Source: Warburgia ugandensis (taxonomy: Eukaryota; Streptophyta; Magnoliopsida; Canellales; Canellaceae). From it: a stretch of 64,000 nt of DNA. The stretch's first letter is position 1, and each line of letters starts with the position of its first letter. The stretch lies in contig CP141135.1 of the NCBI GenBank assembly GCA_035236585.1, forward strand, positions 3,134,001-3,198,000, read 5' to 3'. The translations under genes were made by a program, and so were the position numbers. A model generated the notes under the pieces. It searched no databases. It saw only the letters and a program-made list of their open reading frames with translations, and was not told the origin of the DNA. This document shows, piece by piece, positions 10,481-21,561 of the stretch.

Positions 10481-12143
10481 ATGGCCAGTTCTGATTCTAT
10501 TGTTCCAGTACAAAATTCACAAATTATTGTGCACCAAGACAACTCTACCTTCCGGACAAGTGTTATTTTAGATGAGACTAATTATCCATTATGGTCTCAA
10601 CTCATGGAGATGCGTATTAGTGCTCGCAACAAGGTTGGGTATCTAACTGGAGAAGTGGCAAAACCAGTACCTGGAAATCCTAATCTTGGAACGTGGATTA
10701 CTGAAAATAACAGAGTTAAGAGTTGGCTAATTGACTCAATGTGCTCTACATTAATGCAGCGATTTATTCATCTAACCATGGCCAAGGAGATATGGGAGGC
10801 TGTATCAAAAACCTTTTATGATGGTTCAGATGAAACATGTCTTTTCGAATTGAACCAGAGATCTTTTTCCACCAAACAAAATGGTCGACTGTTATCTACG
10901 TACTATAATGAACTTGTCTCCATTTTTCAGGAAATTGATCACAGGACTAGGTCTTAGGAAGGCACTGTAGAAGGGGTGATCCAGCTACATTTAGCGATGG
11001 CTCAACTTCAAGTTCATATTTTTTTTAGTGGACTTGATGCCGAATTTGATCAAGTTCAGGGGGAGATTTTACGGAAAGATCCAAAATTGGATTTGGAGAG
11101 CACATATGCATATATTCATAGGGAAAACCAACAGCGACGAACAATGAGTGGCTCTCATATGATCTCTAAGAGCATAGCGCTGCTGACTAATCATTTTCGA
11201 TAAGGACCATTGCCTGCTTCATCAAAGAATCTGAATAACAGCACGAGAAAGAAATCTCGCAGTTTGTTGTGTTCCCATTGTGGTGAAACAGGCCATTCGA
11301 AACAACAGTGTTATGAAATCATTGGCTATCCTGAGTGGTGGGATTTTTCAAAGAAGCCAAGGAAGAAGGTTGCTGGAAAGACTATGACAATAACAACAAT
11401 GGACGAACAACCACCACCCACTGCTAGCGTTGCCCATCCAGGTATTGTTGGTAAGGCCACTGTTTTTTCTGCATCTTCTACTAATAATACTTGGATAATT
11501 GATATAGGCGCATCTGATAATATGATTAGGGACTATGGTCAGCTAAAATCCATTCATCCATCACCCCAATCCGTGATTTCAACAGCTAATGGTAGTACTT
11601 CTCCAATAATTGGACAAGCCACTATCATTTTATCTGATACGCTTACACTAGATACAGTACTTGTTATTCCATCTCTTGAGTATAATCTCCTGTCTGTTAG
11701 CCAAATAACCTCTAACCTTTCTTGTACCATTACCTTCTGGCCATCGTTTTGTGTTTTTCAGGACATTCTGACTAGGAAGATTCTTGGTTATGGTGTTAGG
11801 CAGGGCAAACTCTACTACCTTGAATTGACAGAAAGTGGGGGACCAAGACTCCATCAAGAAAATCAGACCAGTAGTGAAGCCAAAGCTCGTGCAACTATTT
11901 GGTTATGGCATCGACGACTAGGTCACCTTTCCTTTGGTTTTCTTCAAAAATTACGATTGCAGTTTTCTTCTGTTATGAATGATATGGATTTTCATTGTGA
12001 CATTTGTGAACTAGCAAAAAGTCACAAAGTTTCCTATTTACCAAGTTTAAATAAAAGTTCTGAGCCTTTTGCGGTTATTCACTCTGATGTTTGGGGTCCT
12101 GCAAAAATATCATCTCTTTCTAAAGCTCGTTACTTTGTTACCT
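10481..12143 (+). pseudogene. Copia 1 gag, protease and integrase start
   Basis: One frame carries gag from the ATG at 10481, a CCHC zinc knuckle near 11273-11315, an aspartic protease region near 11500 and the pre-integrase zinc domain near 11905-12020. The first integrase aspartate is near 12085. In-frame stops interrupt it near 10955 and 11201, but there is no frameshift. The frame is cut at 12143 by the solo LTR insertion, and the matching continuation begins at 23885. It codes for particle and integration functions in intact relatives and is inactive here. Confidence 0.9.
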
Positions 12144-13334
12144 TGTGACGACCTTGGTTTTTCAATACTTTATATATATATATATATATATATAAATCTT
12201 TTCGAAAGGTGGGGCCCCAATTTTATAAAAACCAAAACAACGAAAGACAATTTCAATCGAATTTCATTTTTAGAAAAATCCCGAGGTCAACCATTGACGC
12301 AAAACAAGATTATTTTTTTTCCAAGTAAACATGTTTAAAATAGATTTACTATTCCAAGATCATCCAGTCATTAGCCACATTCCCATAACAGTATAATCAA
12401 GTCTAATAACATATATACATACACAATCCATGTGAAATCAAAACATACCTCTAAATGAGACTTCTCAATCACTAGTGAAATCAAAACATACCTCTAAATG
12501 AGACTTCTCAATCACTATTCTTCTAACTCCTCATATGTCCCGTCTTTCTGTAATATCTAAGGCATTGCAATAATAACGTAATGCCTCAGCAAGCAATGCT
12601 TGGTACATACATAGACATTTAATATATATCAATGGAATAAAATTGAATAATCATATTGATACAATGAGTAAAGCAATTTTCTACAAGAATACAATTATTT
12701 TAAGCAATACTAATAAAATCTCAAAACATCATATACGATAAAACATGCATCTCATGGGTTTAAAACATGATATAATTTCATGTAAATGAGCATTCAATAC
12801 TAACAGGGCACCCTAAGGTACATGTGTGACACCCCGGGTTTTATCAATCTGTTTCCCATATGTATACTCAAATAATAATAATTTATTTATAGAAAATAGA
12901 TGGGATTCCATAACTTAAAACTCATAATTTAAAATTTGTCGCAGCGTCAAGCAAATACCATTTAAGAAAACCCCGAGGGTCACTTCTCCTCCAATACTGA
13001 AAAACAAAACGAAAAGTAACCATTTTGAGCATGCTCACAAATTAAAACCACGATGAAATTTTGTAACTGCAAAGACACGTAATAGTGAAGTTCCAAAGCT
13101 CCAGGGTCTGTCCAAGATCACCACATCATCCATGAATAAACATATAACCACTATACAGTGATATGGGTCTAATCTATCCATATACACAATGACTGAGGAG
13201 AATGCCAAAAAGCCAATACCAGTTCAACCAAAAGTACACCACTCTGTCAGTATCTGACAATCTCTGTTCTCAAGCCCTCGTCCAACACCACGCTAGTCTA
13301 CCTTCTTTCCTTTCTGATTGTCGCGCTCTGATTC

Positions 13335-13364
13335 TGAGGCATTGCAAAACAAAGCAATGCCTCA
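13335..13364. repeat. Perfect 11-bp hairpin in the left LTR of gypsy A
   Basis: The arms tgaggcattgc and gcaatgcctca are separated by an 8-base loop. The same hairpin occurs in the other LTR at 19518-19547, and a weaker version occurs in the solo LTR at 12559-12586. Confidence 0.8.
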
Positions 13365-13672
13365 GCAAGCTATCCTTGTGCAGGTGATATACATTCAAAA
13401 TAACTCAAGAAAACAAAGCATATGGTGCAAGGCATCAAGATCGAAAGATGCTCAATAATATATAAAGTCTTAAATCACAGGATGAAGGACATACCATGTC
13501 CATGCAATAAATAAGATATCATCAACTATGATATCAAGACATGAACAATTCGAGAAAATCTAGAAACATATGAATGCATGTCAAAAGAATCAAACCTCAT
13601 ACATAGTCAAGCCCTATGAGTGTCTCACATACACTCACTGCAATGTGGGGTCAGCTCTCTGTACCATCTGCT

Positions 13673-13862
13673 TTCACCCTTTCACCCTTGCACCCTCACG
13701 GGTACTCAGGCACTCAGGCACTCACGGGAACTACACGTACCACTTTCGCTTTCACCCTTTCACCATCACAGGCACTCAGGCACTCACGAAAAGTCGCGCT
13801 GCACACCCACTTTCACGCTTTTACCCTTTCACCCTCACGAACACTCAGGCACTCACGGGGTG
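13673..13862. repeat. Minisatellite in the left LTR of gypsy A
   Basis: Motifs such as ctttcaccctttcaccctc and cactcaggcactcacg repeat several times with small changes. The same block lies in the other LTR at about 19852-20045. Open frames across it are by-products of the repeat. Confidence 0.85.
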
Positions 13863-14342
13863 AAAATCGTATCCTACCACAGGATCAATAGTCTCAAATA
13901 TCAAGCCAAAGCGACTCCCATATGTCAAGAAGACCAAAAATTCAATTGGATATCACGAAAGATATCAAAAATAGTGCATGTAATAACCACCATAAAGATA
14001 GCACGCACATGCGAAGCTACATGCTGAAGTCAATCTCACACATATGGTAAAGCATAAATCATATGCCTCAAAGACTCAAATTATCAAATCACTATTTGAG
14101 AATCATAGAAAAAGTATGAATGAAATCACCTACCTCAGTATCGCAATATCGCTAAAAATCACATATCCAATATTAAGGTGTATGCCCTGATGTACCTGTC
14201 AAGACATAAATCATGTCATGGTTAACAAATATAACTAAAATCTAAAGCCTGATCATCTATTGATCAGCTCGATCTAAATCATCTAATAGCATTTTGTAGT
14301 TTCACTACTAAAAAGTTACTCCAAACTAAAAATATGCATACC

Positions 14343-17300
14343 TCATGAGAAGAGCTCTGGGTGGGTACGCCTCATCTCATCCTCCAACTCCCAAGTAGCC
14401 TCCTGTGTCGAGTGATGCTGCCAGAGGACTTTGACTAGAGGAATGGTCTTAGTCCTCAACTCCTGGATCTTGCTATCCAAGATCTGTATGGGGCGCTCCT
14501 CAAATGTCAAGTCAGGCCGTACCTCTGGTGGTATCTGCTATAGCACGTGGCATGGGTCTAGTATATACTTCCTCAGCATAGAGATATGAAAAACATCATG
14601 TACTCCAGCTAGCTGTGGGGGTAGGGCTAACTGGTATGCGATTGGTCCGACTCTGCGTAAGATCTCAAAAGGACCAATGTATCTGGGACTAAGTTTCCCC
14701 TTTACACCGAATCTCATCACGCCCTTCATAGGGGAAACTCTCAAAAATACATGCTGTCCGACTTCAAACTCCAAGTCCTTCTGTCTCCTATCCGCATAGC
14801 TCTTCTGACGGCTGTGAGCTGCAAGTAATCATTTCCGAATGAGTCGAACTTTTTCTGCACACTGCTCAATCAACTCTGACTTCACAATCCGTCTCTCTCC
14901 TACCTCACTCCAACACAAAGGAGACCTGCATGGTCTGCCATACAGTGCCTCATAAGGCGCCATGCCAATGCTCGCATGATAGCTATTATTATACGCAAAC
15001 TCCACGAGTGGCAATTGCTCATCCCAACTACCTCTCCAATCCAAGACACAAGCCCTCAACATATCCTCCATGGTCTGGATAGTCCTCTCAGTCTGGCCAT
15101 CTGTCTGGGGGTGGGGGTGGAACGCTGTATTGAATCTCAATCTCGACCCCAAAGCCTCCTGTACACTCTGCCAGTACTTTGAGGTAAACTGTGTATCTCG
15201 GTCTAAGATAATTGTCAATGGTACTCCATGAAGGCTCACGATCTCCCTGACGTATAACTTCGCCAAGCTGTCCACGGTCTGAGTCTGTCTAATAGGGAGG
15301 AAATGGGCTGACTTTGTCAATCTGTCAACTATAACCCATATCATGTCGTGCCCACTAGCCGTCCTCGGCAAACCCACTATAAAATCCATAGTGAGGTGAT
15401 CCCACTTCCACTTTGAAAGATCTAAAGTCTGCAATAACCCAGCTGGTCGTTGATGCTCCGCCTTGACCTGCTGACAGGTCAAGCATCGTGCTACACACTC
15501 ACCAATATCCCTCTTCATCCCATCCCACCAAAAGTATCGTCTAAGGTCTTGGTACATCTTCGTACCTCCGGGATGAATAGAATACAGGGACTGGTGTGCC
15601 TCCTGTAGCAAGTCATGTCTCAACTGCCCATCTGCAGGTACTACCAATCTGCCCTTATACCTGACACCTCCATCGAGCCCTCTAGAAAAGTCGGCCTTAT
15701 CGGCCATGTTCTGCGTCTCAGCATCGCTCACCTGTGCTTGAAGGATCCTATCAAGAAACCTGGATCGAGTCGAGAGGTTAGCAAGCATCACTCTCGACTT
15801 CCTACTCAGGGCATCAGCTTTAACGTTAGCTTTCCCCGGGTGGTATTGTATCGTAAAGTCGAAGTCCTTGAGGTACTCCATCCATCTCCTCTGCCTCATG
15901 TTCAGATCGCTCTGAGTGAAGAAATACTTGAGGCTCTTGTGGTCAGTGTATACCTCAAAATTCTCGCCATATAAATAGTGTCTCCAGGACTTCAATGCAA
16001 ACACAACTCCAGCTAACTCAAGATCATGTGTAGGATAATTCACCTCGTGCGTCTTCAACTGTCTCGATGCATAAGCAATGACCTTCCCATGCTGCATTAG
16101 CACTGCTCCGAGACCTCCGCCTGATGCATCACAAAACACCACGTAACCACCTGATCCTGAAGGTAGGGCAAGTACTGGTGCAGAAGTCAACCTCCGCTTG
16201 AGTTCCTAGAAGCTCTCCTCACAAGCATCAGTCCAAACAAATCTGGTGTCCTTCCTAGTCAAAGTGGTCATGGGCAAGGCAATCTTCGAGAACCCCTCAA
16301 TGAATCTCCGATAGTAACCAGCTAAACCGAGAAAACTACTAACCTCTGTCACCGTCGTAGGCCTCTCCCAACGCAAAACTGCCTCCACCTTAGCTGGATC
16401 TATGGCCACACCATCCTTGGACACTACGTGCCCCAAAAACTGCACATGTCCTAACCAAAATTCACACTTACTGAGCTTCGCATACAAGCGATGATGATGA
16501 AGTGTGTCCAACACAGTGCGAAGATGCTCCATGTGGGCTCTATGGTTAAGAGAATAAATTAGGATATCATCCACAAAGACAATCACAAACTTATCCAAAT
16601 AAGCTCGGAATACCCTGTTCATCAAATCCATGAACACTGCCAGTGAATTCGTTAACCCAAACGGCATTACCAAAAACTCGTAATGGCCATACCGACTCCT
16701 GAATGCAGTCTTAGGGATATCCTCCTCCCTAATCCTCAACTGGTGATAGCCTGAACGCAGGTCGATCTTAGAGAACACCTGTGCCGACTGCAACTGATCA
16801 AACAAGTCGTCAATACATGGTAAAGGATACCGATTCTTCACAGTAACACTGTTCAGTAACCGGTAGTCTATACACAACCTCAATGATCCATCCTTCTTCT
16901 TAACGAAGAGGACTGGTGCTCCCCAAGGAGACCCACTCGGCCTGATAAACCCCTTATCCAGAAGTTCCTGCAACTGCACCTGGAGCTCTCTCAACTCTGC
17001 AGGGGCCATCCTATAAGGCGCCTTAGAGATAGGCAGTGTACCCGGCACCAAGTCTATGGTAAAATCAATCTCTCTACATGGAGGTAGTCCTGGCAGCTCG
17101 TCTGGGAATACATCAACAAAATCTTATACTACGTCAATCTCCTCAATCTGTGGCTGCTCCCTATCAGTCGTCGTGACGCAAGCCAAAAACACTCGACGCC
17201 CTCGAGCATAACATCGAGCTGTTCTCATGGCAAAAATCGTACAAGGGCCACTATCACTCCTCCTGCCCTGGACTACAACCACTGGTTGACCTGGTACACT

Positions 17301-18875
17301 ACACATAATCTGCTTCTTGTGGAAGTCTATAGTAACCCAAAACATCGCTAGCCAATCCATCCCTAAGATGACATTAAAATCCATCATGTCTAATAAAATG
17401 AGGTCGGCATCCATCCTCATACCTGATATCTCCACTGATACCCTCTCAAGGTACTCAGTAGCCTCCACTGTCTCTCCTGATGGCATCGACACATGTAACC
17501 CAAATGCAAGCTTGCTCGTAGGCAAGTCAAGGCAAGATGCAAATGTACATGTAATAAATGAGTGGGTAGACCCTGAATCAAAAAGAACCCTGGCATGTCT
17601 ATCAACTACCAGAAAAGTACCTTCCACCACCTGGTTTGAGGCCTGTGCCTGCCCTGAAGTGATGGCGAAGACGCGGCCCTGACTGCGTGGCGCTGCCTCT
17701 GCCGTGGCATCTGTCCTCGGTGGTCTATCTCCCAAACCTCTCGGGCACTGTCTAATCATGTGTCCCGTCTCGCCACAGCCATAGCACCTAAATGGCTCGA
17801 TCAGCCGAAAAGGCTGCTGGCGCTGCTGCTGCTGATACTGATGGGGCTGCTGTGGGCCCTGATGCTGACGGCCCTGTACTGGGCAAAATTGCCCCACGTG
17901 TCGGCCCTTACAACAAGGGCACACTCTCTGACCCTGATCTCTTCTCTGTCTAGGAGAGTACCGCGAATCATATCCCCCCTGAGATGGTGTGGATGCGAAG
18001 GGTCTCTTGCCCTTGGAGGGCAGACTCACCTCTCCTCTACTCCGTCTCGAATCCCTCTCTAGCATCGCAGCCCTATCTGCCGCCTGTGTCATCGTAGTCG
18101 GGTATGCTATCAATACTTCGTGCCTCAACTGTGGCACTAACCCGTCGATGAATTTGTCTGCTGCCTCCTGCTCTGAAGCAAAAGGGGTATCTGCAAATCT
18201 ACGCAGCCTAGTAAATTGGTTCAAGTACTGTTGAACCGTAAGGCTTCCCTGTGTCAATGTGGAGAACTCCCTCTTCATGGCGTGCCGAGCATGAGGAGGG
18301 AAATATTGTGCATCAAATATCTTCCGAAAATCCTGCCAGGAGAATGGCGCTAAAGATGGGGGACGTATCTGCTGCTGGGTCTTCCACCAAAACCCGGCTT
18401 CTCCGACCAACAAGTACGAAGCCAATCTAACCTGATCCTCAGGTGCAATCTCCATCCCCGTAAAAGCCTTCTCTACCTCGAACAGCCATCTCTCTGCTGC
18501 TGCTGGCTCCCCTTCCCCATGGAAGCTAGGAACCATCCTCCGAAACCTCTCGAGCTGCTTCGCTGGTGGAACACGCATGCTTGAGGATCCTCCCTCAGCA
18601 ACTACCTGTGTGGGCGCCAACGGTGCTACATGGGACGACTGTGCTGCTGATTCCTCTGGGACTGCTGCAGTCGCCGCCGGGTGGACAGGGTGTAAGACCT
18701 GCACCTCCACCCGAACCTGCCTCAAAATATGCTCTGTGAGGCATGGTAATAGGCTCTCGACTACTTAAGCCACAATGTCTGCCTCCTGCCCCCCTTGCTC
18801 TAGTGTAGCGGCAAGGGTAACAGGGGTGGCAACTGGTGGAGTGAGGGTAGACTTGGTCCTTCGTCGAGGAGCCAT
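14343..18875 (-). pseudogene. Gypsy A gag-pol polyprotein, five nonsense codons
   Basis: From the ATG at 18875 to the TGA at 14343 a single frame of 1,510 codons runs without any frameshift. Domains are gag (about 18500-17950), a CCHC knuckle (near 17770), protease with a DSGS motif (near 17545), reverse transcriptase with a VDD active site (near 16580), RNase H (about 16150-15880), integrase zinc finger (near 15540-15430) and core (about 15400-15000), and a chromodomain-like end (about 14450-14345). Stops occur at 18765, 17124, 16206, 14829 and 14538 (lowest plus coordinate of each codon). It is an inactive but recent-looking copy. Intact relatives encode capsid, protease, polymerase and integrase. 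Confidence 0.95.
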
Positions 18876-18992
18876 CTGCTAACAACACATAACCCATGGT
18901 ATAAGTATTTCTCCTTTCTCAGTCTAAGCCAATAACGAATGAGCTATCATGCTAATTAGACCCCTAAAGTGGTGATGATGGACTACGCCTGA

Positions 18993-19004
18993 GCTTTGAT
19001 ACCA
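18993..19004 (-). other. Primer-binding site of gypsy A
   Basis: On the minus strand this reads TGGTATCAAAGC, a Met-tRNA-type primer site, three bases from the end of the 5' LTR. Confidence 0.92.
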
Positions 19005-19007
19005 AAT

Positions 19008-21561
19008 TGTGACACCCGAGTTTTATCAATCTGTGTTCCCATATGTATACTCAAATAATAATAATTTATTTATAAAAAATAGATGGGATTCCATAACTTA
19101 AAACTCATAATTTAAAATTTGTCGCAGCGTCAAGCAAATACCATTTAAGAAAACCCCGAGGGTCACTTCTCCTCCAATACTGAAAAACAAAACGAAAAGT
19201 AACCATTTTGAGCATGCTCACAAATTAAAACCATGATGAAATTTTGTAACTGCAAAGACACGTAATAGTGAAGTTCTAAAGCTCCAGGGTCTATCCAAGA
19301 TCACCACATCATCCATGAATAAACATATAACCACTATACAGTGATATGTGTCTAATCTATCCATATATACAATGACTGAGGAGAATGCCAAAAAGCCAAT
19401 ACCAGTTCAACCAAAAGTACACCACTCTGTCAGTATCTGACAATCTCTGTTCTCAAGCCCTCGTCCAACACCACGCTAGTCCACCTTCTTTCCTTTCTGA
19501 CTGTCGCGCTCTGATTCTGAGGCATTGCAAAACAAAGCAATGCCTCAGCAAGCTATCCTTGTGCAGGTGATATACATTCAAAATAACTCAAGAAAACAAA
19601 GCATGTGGCGCAAGGCATCAAGATCGAAAGATGCTCAATAATATATAAAGTCTTAAATCACACGATGAAGGACATACCATATCCATGCAATAAATAAGAT
19701 ATCATCAACTATGATATCAAGACATGCACAATTCGAGAAAATCTAGAAACATATGAATGCATGTTAAAAGAATCAAACCTCATACACAGTCAAGCCCTAT
19801 GAGTGTCTCACATACACTCACTGCAATGTGGGGTCAGCTCTCTGTACCATCCGCTTTCACCCTTTCACCCTTGCATCCTTACGGGTACTCAGACACTCAG
19901 GCACTCACGGGAACTACGCGTACCACTTTCGCTTTCACCCTTTCACCCTCACAGGCACTCAGGCACTCACGAAAAGTCGCGCTGCACACTCGCTTTCACG
20001 CTTTTACCCTTTCACCCTCACGGGCACTCAGGCACTCACGGGGTGAAAATCATATCCTACCACAGGATCAATAGTCTCAAATATCAAGCCAGAGCGACTC
20101 CCACATGTCAAGAAGACCAAAAATCCAAGTGGATATCACGAAAGATATCAAAAACAGTGCATGCAATAACCACCATAAAGATAGCACGCACATGCGAAGC
20201 TACATGCTAAAGTCAATCTCACATATATGGTAAAGCATAAATCATATGCCTCAAAGACTCAAATTATCAAATCACTATTTGAGAATCATATAAAAAGTAT
20301 GAATGAAATCACCTACCTCAGTATCGCAATATCGCTAAAAATCATGTATCCAATATCAAGGTGTATGCCCTGATGTACCTGTTAGGACATAAATCATGTC
20401 ATGGTTAACAAATATAACTAAAATCTAAAGCCTGATCATCTATTGATCAGCTCGATCTAAATCATCTAATAGCATTTCATAGTTTCACTACTAAAAAGTT
20501 ACTCCAAACTAGATTTTTATCCTAAATCTAGGTCCGCCTTGTCAAGACGATTACAACGCCTCTTTCAGATCGTGATTTGGACCTCTGTAGCTCCTAAAAT
20601 CAAGGTTTAAAGGCAAAAAGGGTCAAAAAAGACCAAAATCCCGCAAATGGGGCCCGCCGCACGCGCAGCACGTGCCGGGGGTTCTGTGGAAGCGCCTCGC
20701 ATCAGAACGCATCCCAGGGGAGAGGGCGCTTCTGTGGACGCAATGGGCGCTTCTATGAAAGCGCTCTACATTAGAACCCGATCTAGGCAGCAGGCGCTTC
20801 TGTGGAAGCGCTCTGCGTGTGGGGGATGAAACAGCGCGCGTGGCGCATTCCAGCCCCTCCACATGGCGTGCACGAGTCACACCACGTGCCCAATGCATGG
20901 CGCACCCTCATCGCGCCACGTGGCGCTCCCTCAGCCATGTAATTTTCTTGTTCCGGTCGCCGTTGCCGGAGACGATGACCGGGCTGATTCACCGTCGTCG
21001 GTGACCCCAGGAGCTCTGTTTTTTTGTGATTTTTACACCCCTGTGTCCGTTTTTTCATGTACATTCCATTTCCACCATCCATTTTCCCAAATCCTTCCTA
21101 AATCTAGCGTTTTTTCACGCTTTTTGTTTCGTTTTCAAAAACTCCCGTATTACTATTTTTCGGCGTTCCTAGCCGTCCGATCGTCACGAAATTTTGTGGG
21201 TTCTTTCCTCTCCTCATCATACACAATATGAACGGCCCAGATCTAAATCTGACACCATCTCATCCAAATTTTTTAGGAAAATCAGTACACACGGATTTTT
21301 GCAAAAACTTACGTTTTCATGCCGTTTTTCGGCGTTTACAGGTACTTAAATGTTGAAATTAACACAAAAGGGAAGGGTGGAGTGATCCTACCTCATTCCT
21401 AGCTGTTCAATGGTGGCGAAATCCTCCTCCCCAATGCGTGATGGTCCACGTGAAATAGAGAGACTTGAGAGAGAGGAGAGTGCGTTTTGAGCACTCTCTC
21501 TCTTCTCCTTACCTTATATCATTTTTTATTTTTATTTTATTTTTTTAATCAAAATGTTACA
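19008..21561 (-). repeat. Full 5' LTR of gypsy A
   Basis: It is 2,554 bases with TG and CA ends. The first 1,504 bases in plus coordinates match the truncated copy at 12825-14329. It contains the hairpin (19518-19547), a minisatellite (19852-20045) and a GC-rich segment (20640-20940). Confidence 0.93.
20685..20815. repeat. GC-rich short tandem repeats in the gypsy A LTR
   Basis: The motif gcgcttctgtggaagcgc and variants occur about four times at irregular spacing inside the GC-rich part of the LTR. They are much richer in G and C than the surrounding host DNA. Confidence 0.7.

Larger units (their letters stand above)
12825..14329 (-). repeat. Truncated 3' LTR of gypsy A
   Basis: It matches 19008-20511 at high identity for about 1,505 bases and then stops abruptly. 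The remaining 1,050 bases present in the other LTR are absent, along with any polypurine tract. The gag-pol stop codon lies only about 13 bases further on. Confidence 0.93.
12825..21561 (-). mobile_element. Chromodomain gypsy retrotransposon (family A), minus strand, inside the solo LTR
   Basis: The ends are tgtgacaccc (12825) and aatgttaca (21561), flanked by the direct repeat acatg (12820-12824 and 21562-21566). The minus-strand order is 5' LTR (19008-21561), primer site, gag-pol (18875-14343), then a shortened 3' LTR (12825-14329). The domain order protease, reverse transcriptase, RNase H, integrase, with a chromodomain-like C-terminus, marks a Ty3/gypsy chromovirus. The long LTR and general look suggest Tekay/Del, which a phylogeny would have to confirm. 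Confidence 0.95.

Noticed and set aside
13570-14027. Overlapping open frames in three frames within the gypsy A LTR
   Set aside because: They translate the cactcagg/tttcaccc minisatellite in the LTR. The same frames recur in the other LTR at 19757-20210.
15615-15974. Plus-strand open frame of 119 residues opposite integrase and RNase H
   Set aside because: It is a shadow of the minus-strand gag-pol frame and shows no family features.
20623-21231. Arg/Ala-rich open frames on both strands
   Set aside because: They come from the GC-rich part of the gypsy A LTR. No domain is present.
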